Below, piece after piece: positions 26,370 to 34,591 of a stretch of DNA of 64,000 bases (position 1 is its first letter; every line of letters starts with the position of its first letter). This DNA is from Bacillaceae bacterium IKA-2 (GTDB lineage: Bacteria; Bacillota; Bacilli; Bacillales; Anaerobacillaceae), in the NCBI GenBank assembly GCA_031761875.1, contig CP134492.1:1302001-1366000 (forward strand), in the 5' to 3' direction. Under the pieces are notes generated by a model that was given only the letters and a program-made list of their open reading frames with translations, did no database searches and had not been told where the DNA came from. The position numbers and the translations under genes are program-made.

Positions 26370-27274
26370 TAGTCATAGCGGACTTTGTTTAATCTCAATA
26401 GATGTTCCATGCGCTCTAATTTCATTTTTTCCATTTGATCTATGCTACTGATAATTTTTAACTCAATTCTAGACAAGGCAATAAAAACATTTTCTTTTTG
26501 CTCTAGTTGTTGCAAAGTTGTTAAAGCAGTATAAGAGTGAAGAAGGTTCGGCAAATCTTCCCTAAGTATTCGTTTTAGGATGTGCCGTTCTTCAATTTCG
26601 AAAAGCTGAAAATCTGGAACGACTTTTTCAAACTGTCGGACTATACGACTTAACCTACTCGCGATTAGAGGATCAACAGTGAGCTTTTGATGATGATTAG
26701 TAAGTCGTTTCATTTCAATAAGTAAATTTCTAATTTCCTCATTCTTTTCTGCAAGATCCTTATTTTGTGAATATGGAATTATTTCCTGTTCACTATGTTT
26801 TACTAATCGGCCTAAAAGAGCATCATCTAACATATCTAATTTATAAAAAAGTCCCTGTAAATAGGCGGAACGTCTTATCGAGCGAACGTAAGACTGACCT
26901 TGGTATGTATAATAAATAGTCGCTTCGACAACTTTACCAACACCATTTTTGGCTTTGTATATTTTTCGATAAACATCAATTATTATTCGTTTTTTGATTG
27001 GAGCATCAGAAAATTTTTGATCACTAATGTCTATCCGAATTCGCTTTTTTCTAACTTTCAAAGTGATCTTTACTTGATTTGTTTTCTTTTTAAAAGTCCG
27101 GTTGATTCGTTCTATTTCAGTAAGTTGAATAACTCCTTCAAGAAAGCTTTCTGTTTCGAGGAAGAGCGCTTGACTGTATTGGTCAGAAATATAGTCATCT
27201 TTTACAGGTTTCAGTCTATCCGGGAGCCAACTTTCAAAAAAAGGCATTTCAAATAAACGTGTAAATATGGGCAT
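26369..27274 (-). CDS. Uncharacterised partner of TelA-like protein
   Basis: This 301-residue soluble protein has no recognised family. The N-terminal half is beta-rich and basic (ITLKVRKKRIRIDIS, IIDVYRKIYKAKNG, ATIYYTYQGQSYVRSIRR). The C-terminal half is helical (NLLIEMKRLTNHHQ, RLSRIVRQFEKVV, TTLQQLEQKENVF). GAGGAGCG precedes the ATG at 27274. It lies 19 bases downstream of the telA-like gene and is cotranscribed with it. In B. subtilis the TelA homologue YaaN pairs with XpaC instead; I see no convincing XpaC similarity here. Its stop codon sits at the boundary of the tandem repeat. Confidence 0.8.
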   Translation of the reverse strand: MPIFTRLFEMPFFESWLPDRLKPVKDDYISDQYSQALFLETESFLEGVIQLTEIERINRTFKKKTNQVKITLKVRKKRIRIDISDQKFSDAPIKKRIIIDVYRKIYKAKNGVGKVVEATIYYTYQGQSYVRSIRRSAYLQGLFYKLDMLDDALLGRLVKHSEQEIIPYSQNKDLAEKNEEIRNLLIEMKRLTNHHQKLTVDPLIASRLSRIVRQFEKVVPDFQLFEIEERHILKRILREDLPNLLHSYTALTTLQQLEQKENVFIALSRIELKIISSIDQMEKMKLERMEHLLRLNKVRYD

Positions 27275-27293
27275 CTGAAACGCTCCTCACTAG

Positions 27294-28319
27294 TTAATCT
27301 AGTAGCTTTTGTTTCATTTTTGTGTTTAGCTCATCCAATTCAAGAATAAATTTCTTGCCGCTTTCAATGATTCGCTCGTTTGAACTTTCGGTAATCTGGA
27401 TTGCAGAATATACGTCCTCATATGCTTTGCGAAATGTTTCAAGGGCAATAGCGGGCTCTTCTAACATCTTTAATGTTTCTTCTGTATTTGATTTCAAAGC
27501 TTGAGCGTTGGATAGAAGCATGGCTTCCGTTGCAGCATTAACATTTTTTACAGCATCAATAACTGTTTTTTGATTCCCTAAAGCTAGTTGAATCGAAGCA
27601 GTTACCGTAATGATGTTTTTGGTCATTGTTATCGCATTGAAAATTGCTTCTTCCAGCTTTTCGTTATTTTCAACAATTAAATCTACACTTGCCAATGATT
27701 GTTGCAGTACAAGAACAGCCTGGGACATATTTTTTACTCGCGAAATTACTTTTTGCTGACCTTTTTGGAGTGCGGTTTTACTGTCTTGCCACTCTTCCTC
27801 TAACATTTTTTCTTCTAAGAGATTACTTAATTTTTTACCGATTTCAATCTGTTCAGTTAAACTGTTTATTCTTGAAATGGCAACTTCTTTTAATTGATAA
27901 AGCATGACTGTGTCTTCTTGTAATTTATCCTTGCCAACAAGAAGTGCTTCGATAATGTTATCTACTTGAGCCTCAACGGTTTTATATTTCTTGGCATATT
28001 GGTCCATCGGATTTCTTCCTAAAATACGATTTAAAAAACCTTGTAGTTGACCCTTTTTTAAATGGCTAGGTTCAAGCTCACCAACAATGTCTCGAAGTCG
28101 TAGCAAGTTCTTTGGAAGATCGTTATTTGGTTGCTTCATCATATCGGTTACTGGTCGTTTTAAAGCTTCCAGTGATTCGCCAGCATCTTTTTGGGCTTCA
28201 ATACCGAGGCCGTTAAGTTTCTCCAATAATTGATTGATATCGGCTTCGTTTTTTAACGGTTTAAAATAGTCTTTAACTTTATCATCTATATCTAATTTAA
28301 AAGTACCTTTTTCTTCCAT
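27294..28319 (-). CDS. TelA-like toxic anion resistance protein (YaaN family)
   Basis: This 341-residue, almost fully helical protein of the TelA family is linked to resistance to tellurite, antimicrobial peptides and cell-wall stress, by an unknown mechanism. Family features are visible: ILGRNPMDQYAKKYKTVEAQVDNII, LLVGKDKLQEDTVMLYQL near residues 110-145, and TMTKNIITVTASIQLALGNQKTVI near 230-255. Long coiled coils are likely. AGGGATC with GGAGG upstream marks the start at 28319. It heads a two-gene operon with the uncharacterised 301-residue protein. Confidence 0.85.
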   Translation of the reverse strand: MEEKGTFKLDIDDKVKDYFKPLKNEADINQLLEKLNGLGIEAQKDAGESLEALKRPVTDMMKQPNNDLPKNLLRLRDIVGELEPSHLKKGQLQGFLNRILGRNPMDQYAKKYKTVEAQVDNIIEALLVGKDKLQEDTVMLYQLKEVAISRINSLTEQIEIGKKLSNLLEEKMLEEEWQDSKTALQKGQQKVISRVKNMSQAVLVLQQSLASVDLIVENNEKLEEAIFNAITMTKNIITVTASIQLALGNQKTVIDAVKNVNAATEAMLLSNAQALKSNTEETLKMLEEPAIALETFRKAYEDVYSAIQITESSNERIIESGKKFILELDELNTKMKQKLLD

Positions 28320-28622
28320 CTAGATCCCTCCATACTCATTTATTCGTCGTTTTCTGGGCGTTGTCCGGATAAATCAGATAATTGCTCCGCCAAGCCTAAA
28401 ATTCGCCTCTATTTCAACCGCTCTATCTAATAGTTACGAGTAACTTATCTGAAATGTTTCAAAAGTTGCTTATTTCAGCTGAATTATATAACGAATGAGT
28501 AGTGTATACAAGGGATTACTTGTAAATTATAATATAAAAGAGAGCCGCAACAAGTTTTTATTTGTAAAAGTAAAATTTGAATCGCTACTTTCATATAGGC
28601 GTGTGAGCATTAATTTTTTTTG
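28320..28622. other. Intergenic region upstream of the telA-like operon
   Basis: These 303 bases are the 5' region of telA and the 3' flank of the exchanger gene. I see AT-rich promoter-like DNA and the repeated phrase CTTATCTGAAA / CTTATTTCAG, but no gene, RNA or clear terminator. Confidence 0.4.
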
Positions 28623-29606
28623 TTATGAAAAAAAGATATAATAACTCGTGATCAGATAAGAAAAAATAGTAATTAGTGAAGGGACGGCATAATGATATTT
28701 TGTTTTTACTTTAGATCGAATTAGTGAATAAAACGTCACGACATAAAGCGCAATCACTAAAGAAGCTGTTAGCTCATGAACAGGATCAACATGGACAAGG
28801 AGCGGACCCGTTCGATAAAAAACATCAGTTCCACAAAGGATAAGAATGTTAAATAAATTACTGCCAAAGATTGAAGCGATCGCCAAATTAAAATTCCGTA
28901 ATTTACAGGCGACAAAACAAGCAACAGCTTCAGGTAAAGATGTTGATGCAGCAAGTAGAAAGCTCCCGATAAAACTTGAACCTAGTCCAGTTACAATGGC
29001 AATTCGATCTGCTGTAATCGTTAAAAGGGTTCCACTAATTAAAATAATTAGCGCTGCAACAATAAAGCGTTTCATTGCTTGCTTTGCCGTCAAAGACGGC
29101 AGAGGAACTTTTAAATCTTTCTCAACTTGAGTGTTTTTTGGAGTTTGTTTTAACCTTGAGACGATAGTCATACCAATAATGTAGGTTGCTAAAATGATAA
29201 ATGTATCAATTCCCACCCCCAAAATAATAAACATAAAATTTGACTGAAGGGAAAATAAAATTATAAACATTAGACCAAAGCCGATTCCAGCAGTGTAACG
29301 ATGCTGATTCCAAATTTGTTCAAAAAATTGATCTTTTCTAAAGTATAGATCTAAAGAAGCAAGAATAACTAAGTTAAACATATTACTACCTAAGATGTTC
29401 CCGACTGCTAAATCAGGATTATCTAAGATGATAGAAGTATAGCTCGTTGTAATTTCCGGTAAGGACGTTGCTCCTGCTAACAACATCGATCCAATTAGCA
29501 TTCCTCCAACTGTTGTTTTTTTGCTGATGACATCAGCATATCTTGAAAGCCTTGTTGCAGTTACAATAGTGATCACTGCAATAATCAAAAAAATTAAAAA
29601 TAACAT
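28623..29606 (-). CDS. Sodium/calcium exchanger family protein (CaCA, YrbG-like)
   Basis: This ~327-residue integral membrane antiporter probably exports Ca2+ against Na+ or H+. Two homologous halves each carry the alpha-repeat ion-binding motif: GATSLPEITTSYTSI with GNILGSNMFNLVI in the first half, and ASTSLPEAVACFVA with ASIFGSNLFNILI in the second. About ten membrane helices are evident. GAGGTG precedes the ATG at 29606. It is monocistronic. Confidence 0.92.
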   Translation of the reverse strand: MLFLIFLIIAVITIVTATRLSRYADVISKKTTVGGMLIGSMLLAGATSLPEITTSYTSIILDNPDLAVGNILGSNMFNLVILASLDLYFRKDQFFEQIWNQHRYTAGIGFGLMFIILFSLQSNFMFIILGVGIDTFIILATYIIGMTIVSRLKQTPKNTQVEKDLKVPLPSLTAKQAMKRFIVAALIILISGTLLTITADRIAIVTGLGSSFIGSFLLAASTSLPEAVACFVACKLRNFNLAIASIFGSNLFNILILCGTDVFYRTGPLLVHVDPVHELTASLVIALYVVTFYSLIRSKVKTKYHYAVPSLITIFSYLITSYYIFFS

Positions 29607-29727
29607 ACTTTCACCTCATAAGGAGGAATTTTTCTTTTCTATGTATTGATTATCATGCACTTATTGTTAAAATAAAATAATAGTAAAGCTGTGGTAATAT
29701 TTGATTTGAGGGTAGGTGTATGTATCG

Positions 29728-29976
29728 ATGAGGAATCAGCGTAATAACAAAAATCAAAATCAAAAAGATGATCGTTCAATTAAAATAAACGAACGCATAG
29801 GTTCGGATTGTTTAGAAAAATTAAAGTTAGCTAGTAAACAGCTTAAAGATGCCGAAATCCTTGAGAAATCTAAAGCGCGAGAAAAGGCTGTTCAGGAAAA
29901 AATTAACAAAGAAAAAAATAAATCATTTGAAGAACTACTTGACGAAAGTAGTTTAGATTGGAAATCATTTAAATAA
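29728..29976 (+). CDS. yqkE: YqkE-like small protein (DUF3886)
   Basis: This 82-residue, highly charged protein is rich in Lys, Asn, Gln and Glu. It ends KNKSFEELLDESSLDWKSFK, closely resembling the C-terminus of B. subtilis YqkE (DUF3886) as I recall it. Function is unknown. I chose the ATG at 29728, preceded by TAGGTG; the in-frame GTG at 29716 overlaps that site. Confidence 0.75.
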   Translation: MRNQRNNKNQNQKDDRSIKINERIGSDCLEKLKLASKQLKDAEILEKSKAREKAVQEKINKEKNKSFEELLDESSLDWKSFK

Positions 29977-30059
29977 GGCATATCCAAAATAAAATTTATC
30001 ATACTGATCTATTTTTTTTGAAATGCCTAAAATTCAAAATAGAGAAATGAGGTAGTCGC

Positions 30060-30152
30060 TTGAATAAAAAAATTCTTTCAATTGGTGCTTTCATCGTGTT
30101 GCTTATTATTTATTTTATATTTTTAAGACCAATGCTACTTCAATTTGGATAA
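30060..30152 (+). CDS. Putative 30-residue single-span membrane peptide
   Basis: A TTG start at 30060 is preceded by GAGGT (30049-30053) with a 6-base spacer. It opens a frame MNKKILSIGAFIV, followed by a hydrophobic helix ending IFLRPMLLQFG and a stop at 30150. The composition (basic N-terminus, one membrane span) fits a small membrane peptide. I recognise no family. Confidence 0.5.
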   Translation: MNKKILSIGAFIVLLIIYFIFLRPMLLQFG

Positions 30153-30219
30153 ATAGGTTTAGAGAGTTTTAGTATGATATAATGGCAGAAAGAGAATGCA
30201 ATAAGGGGAGCGTATATAT

Positions 30220-30831
30220 ATGAGACTGTGGTTAACAAAACTGTCAGTAGTCTTAATTACCTTTATGACTTTTGGGATGTTTATCCCACCAACTTATTTA
30301 GATGCTGAGGCAAATGACCAGGAATTAGTAAGTGAAGATAAATTAAGCTCTACGACCATTATAAATCCAGAATCAGCGAACGAATCTTTAGCTAACTTGG
30401 CGGAATCAAAGAGACCAATAGACCCATACGAGCAATTCGTTGCTTATGCCGCCGAGCAAGCAAAATACCAATCTTTTCAAAAATTTGGTCCGAAAATAGT
30501 TGCTCATGTTCAAGATGAATTTATCGATGCAATTTTACCGAAAGTTGAAGAAGTTATTCGTGAACTAGCTCAAAATGCAAACGAAGCAGATCTTGTAAGA
30601 TTTGAAGTGTCTGAAAAACCAGCTAGTGGATATGGGGAGAGAATTTTTCATATCTTTGATCAACAGACAAAGGAAGATGTAGCTCGTTTTCATGTTAAAA
30701 GAGTCAATCATCCAAAAAAAGGGTTCTCTTTTAATTTTCATTACCACTTACAGAAAGATAAATTTGAACATCATTACCATTTAGGAAATATCGACTGGAA
30801 TAAAAATACTCCACCCAAGTGGATGTCGTAA
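30220..30831 (+). CDS. ypjP: YpjP-like secreted or anchored protein
   Basis: This 203-residue protein has an N-terminal hydrophobic segment (residues 5-30) like a signal peptide or anchor. The rest is hydrophilic with a His/Tyr/Lys-rich end (FNFHYHLQKDKFEHHYHLGNIDWNKNTPPKWMS). Both length and this C-terminus match the B. subtilis YpjP family. Function is unknown. The histidine cluster could bind metal, which is only inference. AAGGGGAG precedes the ATG. Confidence 0.8.
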   Translation: MRLWLTKLSVVLITFMTFGMFIPPTYLDAEANDQELVSEDKLSSTTIINPESANESLANLAESKRPIDPYEQFVAYAAEQAKYQSFQKFGPKIVAHVQDEFIDAILPKVEEVIRELAQNANEADLVRFEVSEKPASGYGERIFHIFDQQTKEDVARFHVKRVNHPKKGFSFNFHYHLQKDKFEHHYHLGNIDWNKNTPPKWMS

Positions 30832-30940
30832 TAAAAAAATGGAATCTATTATTAAGTAGATCAGATAACTTGGAGACAACCTAAAAATACGTAAACAGCA
30901 ATATTATTCACAACGAATATCACATAGTAATTAGCAATAG

Positions 30941-30980
30941 TAAAGGCTTGAGGATAGAAGAATCCTCAAGCCTTTATTAT
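30941..30980. terminator. Bidirectional terminator between ypjP and the lipid kinase
   Basis: TAAAGGCTTGAGGAT (30941-30955) pairs with 30962-30976 exactly, flanked by A/T-rich runs. Confidence 0.8.
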
Positions 30981-31005
30981 GTGTCTTCATAGAGCGTTTA
31001 TGACT

Positions 31006-31887
31006 TTAGAGAATAATATTCAGTTTTTGTTTCGAAACGGTTATTGAAACCGGTGTCGTTCCTAAAACTTCACCGTCAGCTTGTACAAGAAGCGGAAGAT
31101 CTGTTGAAATTTCGATTGTTTTCCCTTTGACAAATGTGACACCTTGATGAACGGTATGCTTTCCAAGGAAAATTAACGGAAAGAGCAATAATACTTCCCA
31201 TTTTGATAGGGAGTCAGCAATACAAATATTCAATATTCCATCTGTCTCATTAGCAGTGGGGCAAATTTTAAGACCACCACCGTAAAAAGGCGTATTGGCG
31301 ATAGCGATCAACCACACATGGGGATAAGTTCTTTTCTTGCCGTCGACAGTAATAACTACTTCTTTTGGCTTAAATAAAAAAAGGGTACGTAAGACTCCGA
31401 CAACATAAGAAAACTTTCCAATCTTAAGATAGTTTAACCATTGTTTAATATTTGAGCGATTTGTTATATCCGTAACCTTTGCATCGAATCCGACACCAAC
31501 AACTGATGTGCATGGCTCACCATTGACATAGATGATATCAACTTGCTTTACAGTTCCTTGAAGGAGCTTTTTTAAAGCAAGACTGCTTTTTTTAGGGATT
31601 TTTAATGCTCGAGCAAAATCATTTCCGGATCCAGCCGGAATAATTCCGATTGGTATTGAAGCCTCTTCAATGAATGGTAGGATATGATGAACAGTTCCAT
31701 CACCGCCAACAATAACGATTGCTTTTATATGTAAAGAATTAATTTCAGCTTTTAGATTTAGTAACTGTTCATTTTTTGTAATAAAACTTGTTTTATATTC
31801 TATATTCAGTTTAGCTAGTAGCGGAAGCAGTTTTTTCCAAACTTTAAACCCGTTTCCTGATTGCTTATTTATGATAAAGAAATACAA
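31006..31887 (-). CDS. Diacylglycerol kinase family lipid kinase (YegS/BmrU-like)
   Basis: This 293-residue ATP-dependent lipid kinase is of the DAGK catalytic family. The nucleotide-binding motif GGDGTVHHIL is near residue 60, followed by GIIPAGSGNDFARAL near 80-95, both hallmarks. PFYGGGLKICP near 200 and the C-terminal beta-sandwich QADGEVLG complete the fold. The real substrate (diacylglycerol, sphingoid base or other) cannot be told. The start is a TTG at 31887 with AGGTGAT upstream. It is monocistronic. Confidence 0.92.
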   Translation of the reverse strand: MYFFIINKQSGNGFKVWKKLLPLLAKLNIEYKTSFITKNEQLLNLKAEINSLHIKAIVIVGGDGTVHHILPFIEEASIPIGIIPAGSGNDFARALKIPKKSSLALKKLLQGTVKQVDIIYVNGEPCTSVVGVGFDAKVTDITNRSNIKQWLNYLKIGKFSYVVGVLRTLFLFKPKEVVITVDGKKRTYPHVWLIAIANTPFYGGGLKICPTANETDGILNICIADSLSKWEVLLLFPLIFLGKHTVHQGVTFVKGKTIEISTDLPLLVQADGEVLGTTPVSITVSKQKLNIIL

Positions 31888-31984
31888 TCGATCACCTATT
31901 TTCTTTGCTAGTATTGTATAATAATTATTTAATTATAGTATAGTATTAGTTTAAAGGGTAAATATATTGAAAGGGACTAAAAAA

Positions 31985-32332
31985 ATGAAGCAACGACTTT
32001 TACTTGTTTTTGTGTTCTGTTTATTTTTACTTACTTGGAGCTCGGTAACTTATCAAATCTTCTTTAACCAACAACCTTCAATTATCTACGCTACTGATGC
32101 AGCTAAAGTGCTTGTTAATGAAGACTTAAAAAAAGAACTGGTCATAGAACTAGCCTCAGAACATATTGTACTCGGAGAACGGTACGGAGAGGATCTAAAT
32201 GAAAAAGTCTCAAAAATACAAACAGAAAAAAATAAAAACTCTAAACCATCGTTAGATCAAGGGATGGATTTTGGTGAAGGTATATCTATTGATGATTTAT
32301 TAAAGAACTTAGGAATAGCTATGAATGATTAA
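31985..32332 (+). CDS. Hypothetical exported or membrane-anchored protein
   Basis: This 115-residue protein starts MKQRLLLVFVFCLFLLTW, a signal or anchor helix. A hydrophilic, charged domain follows and ends DFGEGISIDDLLKNLGIAMND. There is no lipobox cysteine. I recognise no family. I chose the ATG at 31985, 8 bases after AAAGGGA; the frame begins upstream at a TTG without a site. Confidence 0.65.
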   Translation: MKQRLLLVFVFCLFLLTWSSVTYQIFFNQQPSIIYATDAAKVLVNEDLKKELVIELASEHIVLGERYGEDLNEKVSKIQTEKNKNSKPSLDQGMDFGEGISIDDLLKNLGIAMND

Positions 32333-32363
32333 GATGAAAATACAATAGAGACTATAACAGGAT

Positions 32364-32460
32364 GTTCAAAAAAACCTGTATCATAGGATTCGAATCTCTT
32401 CGTTGGTTTGCTTCTGTGCCACCTAGGGTGTCTCGACTCTGATTTCCCTCCTTTTTGAAC
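32364..32460. repeat. GTTCAAAA-bordered inverted repeat element, upstream of tatA
   Basis: GTTCAAAAA (32364-32372) and TTTTTGAAC (32452-32460) form the ends of a ~97-bp element. Related borders occur at 59193, 61774 and 62720. Confidence 0.55.
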
Positions 32461-32565
32461 AATTACTATAAACCTAGTCTAGAATTTTTGAAGAAATTCA
32501 TATATACTAAAATCGTAAGTAGGTAAGTAAACATCATTCAATATATACCATGGGAGGCACAACAT

Positions 32566-32778
32566 ATGTTAACAAACATCGGGATACCAGGATTGGTTCT
32601 CATTCTTGTTATTGCATTAATTATCTTCGGTCCAAAAAAATTACCTGAATTAGGAAAAGCAGTAGGGCAAACATTGAGGGAATTTAAAACATCAACACGA
32701 GAGTTAACAAAGGATGTTACTGAAGAATTTGAAGATGAGAAACCAAAACCGAAATCAAAAGAAAAAGAAAAAGAATAA
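32566..32778 (+). CDS. tatA: Sec-independent translocase TatA
   Basis: This small subunit forms the pore of the twin-arginine translocase. It has an N-terminal transmembrane helix ([18 protein letters not shown]), the hinge [14 protein letters not shown], an amphipathic helix and a charged Lys/Glu tail, all typical of TatA. Length is 70. GGGAGG precedes the ATG. It is 235 bases before tatC, with a structured region between. Next to the nap operon it probably serves export of NapA. Confidence 0.95.
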   Translation: MLTNIGIPGLVLILVIALIIFGPKKLPELGKAVGQTLREFKTSTRELTKDVTEEFEDEKPKPKSKEKEKE

Positions 32779-33013
32779 AATGGAGACTATAAAATGGTTA
32801 TCAGCCACCGCGCGAGGCGGAAACCATGTCTAAAGTCTTAGTTGCTCTAAAAAAAAGAGGATAATCAGAGCCAGAAATCCAGTCAAAGTCTAGAATCATC
32901 GCTATGATTACCTGGTTTTTTGAATATCCTCTAATAAAAAATAATCTTGTGGAAGTGTGAGATGGTAATCATCCGTCTTACATCTTTTTACTGTTTAAGG
33001 AGATGGGTGTGGT
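32779..33013 (+). other. Structured intergenic region between tatA and tatC
   Basis: Nested stems are visible: AGACT/AGTCT (32784-32788, 32834-32838), ATGGTT/AACCAT (32794-32799, 32822-32827) and CCGC/GCGG around GCGAG (32808-32820). A second hairpin, with AATCAT/ATGATT inside CCAG/CTGG (32879-32915), ends in TTTTTT and looks like a terminator. AGAGGATA and TATCCTCT border the second half. tatC may therefore have its own promoter or conditional readthrough. Confidence 0.5.
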
Positions 33014-33745
33014 ATGAGCGATCAAAGTATGAACCTCCTTGATCACTTAGATGAATTTAGAAAACGAATCATGATTATTTTAGCGGCATTTATCGTATTT
33101 TTTATTGCTAGCTTTATTTTCGTAAGAGATATTTATGATTGGTTAGTAAAGGACTTGGAGATGCAACTAACTGTCCTTGGGCCAATGGAAATTATTTATG
33201 TTTATTTAATGTTAGCCGGAGTCGTTGCGATTGGCTTAACAATACCAATTATTATTTTCCAAATTTGGTTATTTGTGAAACCAGCATTGACGAAGCGTGA
33301 ACAAGCGTTATCACTAGCTTATATCCCTGCTTCATTGCTGTTATTTATTACTGGATTGTCATTTGGCTATTTTATCGTCTTACCCCTAGTCTTAAACTTT
33401 TTATTTGGTTTAGGTATAGACATGTTCACAATAATGTTCACAACAGAGAAATATTTTAGCTTTGTACTTCGGATGACGATTCCATTTAGTATCCTATTTG
33501 AAATGCCTTTAGTTGTTATGTTTTTAACAAGTCTAGGAATAGTAACACCTATAGGAATGCGTAAAAATCGCAAGTATGCATTTTTTACAATTGTAGTTAT
33601 ATCTGTCTTGATTTCACCACCTGATTTTATTTCTGATGTATTAGTAATTATTCCTTTACTTTTCTTATATGAAGTGAGCATTATTTTATCGGGATTTGTT
33701 TATCGGAAAAAAATAAAGCGCGAGCGCGAGCAAGAAAAAGAATAG
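33014..33745 (+). CDS. tatC: Sec-independent translocase TatC
   Basis: This integral membrane subunit recognises twin-arginine signal peptides. Six membrane spans are evident. The N-terminal LLDHLDEFRKRI motif and the periplasmic-loop FGYFIVLPLVLNFLF segment with its conserved proline are typical. Length (243) is usual. GGAGATGGGTGTGG precedes the ATG. It forms with TatA a minimal TatAC system and is followed by a terminator and then the nap operon. The basic tail KKIKREREQEKE is cytoplasmic. Confidence 0.95.
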   Translation: MSDQSMNLLDHLDEFRKRIMIILAAFIVFFIASFIFVRDIYDWLVKDLEMQLTVLGPMEIIYVYLMLAGVVAIGLTIPIIIFQIWLFVKPALTKREQALSLAYIPASLLLFITGLSFGYFIVLPLVLNFLFGLGIDMFTIMFTTEKYFSFVLRMTIPFSILFEMPLVVMFLTSLGIVTPIGMRKNRKYAFFTIVVISVLISPPDFISDVLVIIPLLFLYEVSIILSGFVYRKKIKREREQEKE

Positions 33746-33751
33746 TGAGAT

Positions 33752-33786
33752 AACAGCTTAACAGTTAGTGTTAAGCTGTTTTTTTT
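33752..33786 (+). terminator. Terminator of tatC
   Basis: AACAGCTTAACA (33752-33763) pairs exactly with TGTTAAGCTGTT (33769-33780), followed by a T-run. Confidence 0.85.
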
Positions 33787-33884
33787 GCATTTAAGCACAA
33801 GTAATTTTAATAATTTATGTAGCATTTAATTTTTTAACTACTAGCATTTGTTAAAAAAAAGTGCTATTCATTTTTCTGTCATCA

Positions 33885-33938
33885 GAAATGTGATTATCAT
33901 CACATTTCTAAATTGTAACAAAGGTTACAATAAGGTTA
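33885..33938 (+). promoter_or_regulatory. Fnr-activated promoter of the nap operon
   Basis: TGTGATTATCATCACA (33889-33904) is a perfect Bacillus Fnr/CRP-type box (TGTGA-N6-TCACA). It sits in a longer dyad AGAAATG…CATTTCT. A -10 hexamer TACAAT lies at 33926-33931. A start seven bases later, at 33938, puts the Fnr box centre at -41.5, the class II activator position. A second palindrome, ATTGTAAC…GTTACAAT (33912-33931), overlaps the -10 region and could bind another regulator. Confidence 0.8.
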
Positions 33939-33994
33939 ATAAAGTTATATGTTTAGTGTTTTTAAAGTGAATTCAGTAGGAGTGGGGTTTTAAT

Positions 33995-34591
33995 ATGAAG
34001 GGTCTCGGTTTTCTCCGAACAGTGATCGGCGGAATAGCAGCATATGAATTACTCAAAATAATGAAAGCTGGAAGCAAGGAAGTATTAAGGCCACCTGGAG
34101 CTTGTGATGAAGATGAATTCCTCGCATTATGTATACGGTGTGGAAAATGTAATCAAGCATGTCCCTATGAAGCTATTAATATGGGAACAAGCAGCCTAGG
34201 CTTAGGGCTTGGAACACCGTATTTAGATGCCAGAGATAATCCATGCTGGCTGTGTGAAGATTTCCCATGTGTAGAAGCGTGTCCTACGACGGCACTAAGT
34301 GGTATTGAAAAACGCACTGATGTAGATATGGGTGTTGCTATCATTAATAAAGACGCTTGTATCGCCTATCAAGGAATCCGTTGTGAGGTTTGCTACCGAG
34401 AGTGTCCACTTATGGATGAGGCAATTAAACTAGATATTTACTTAAAACCTGGCGATGAAATTCATGCTATTTTTGGACCAGTTATTGATCCCGAAAAATG
34501 TGTAGGTTGTGGAATTTGTGAACATAAGTGTGTTGTCGATAATCCTGTTGCTATCAAAGTCGAGCCTCGTAAAGAAGTTGGTCTACTATGA
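33995..34591 (+). CDS. napG: NapG-like four-cluster ferredoxin
   Basis: This iron-sulfur protein carries electrons from the membrane quinol oxidase NapH towards nitrate reductase. Four [4Fe-4S] clusters are indicated by CIRCGKCNQACP, CWLCEDFPCVEACP, CIAYQGIRCEVCYRECP and CVGCGICEHKCV. The N-terminus has a hydrophobic stretch but no twin-arginine motif, unlike proteobacterial NapG, so its location is uncertain. The start at 33995 is preceded by AGGAGTGGGG. It overlaps napH by 4 bases (ATGA), showing translational coupling. Confidence 0.9.
   Translation: MKGLGFLRTVIGGIAAYELLKIMKAGSKEVLRPPGACDEDEFLALCIRCGKCNQACPYEAINMGTSSLGLGLGTPYLDARDNPCWLCEDFPCVEACPTTALSGIEKRTDVDMGVAIINKDACIAYQGIRCEVCYRECPLMDEAIKLDIYLKPGDEIHAIFGPVIDPEKCVGCGICEHKCVVDNPVAIKVEPRKEVGLL

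Noticed and set aside
32784-32838. Molybdenum cofactor riboswitch before tatC
   Set aside because: The stems do not show the conserved Moco riboswitch sequences as I know them, and the downstream gene is tatC.
33914-33929. GlnR/TnrA site in the nap promoter
   Set aside because: TGTAA-N6-TTACA has six spacer bases, while GlnR/TnrA needs seven.
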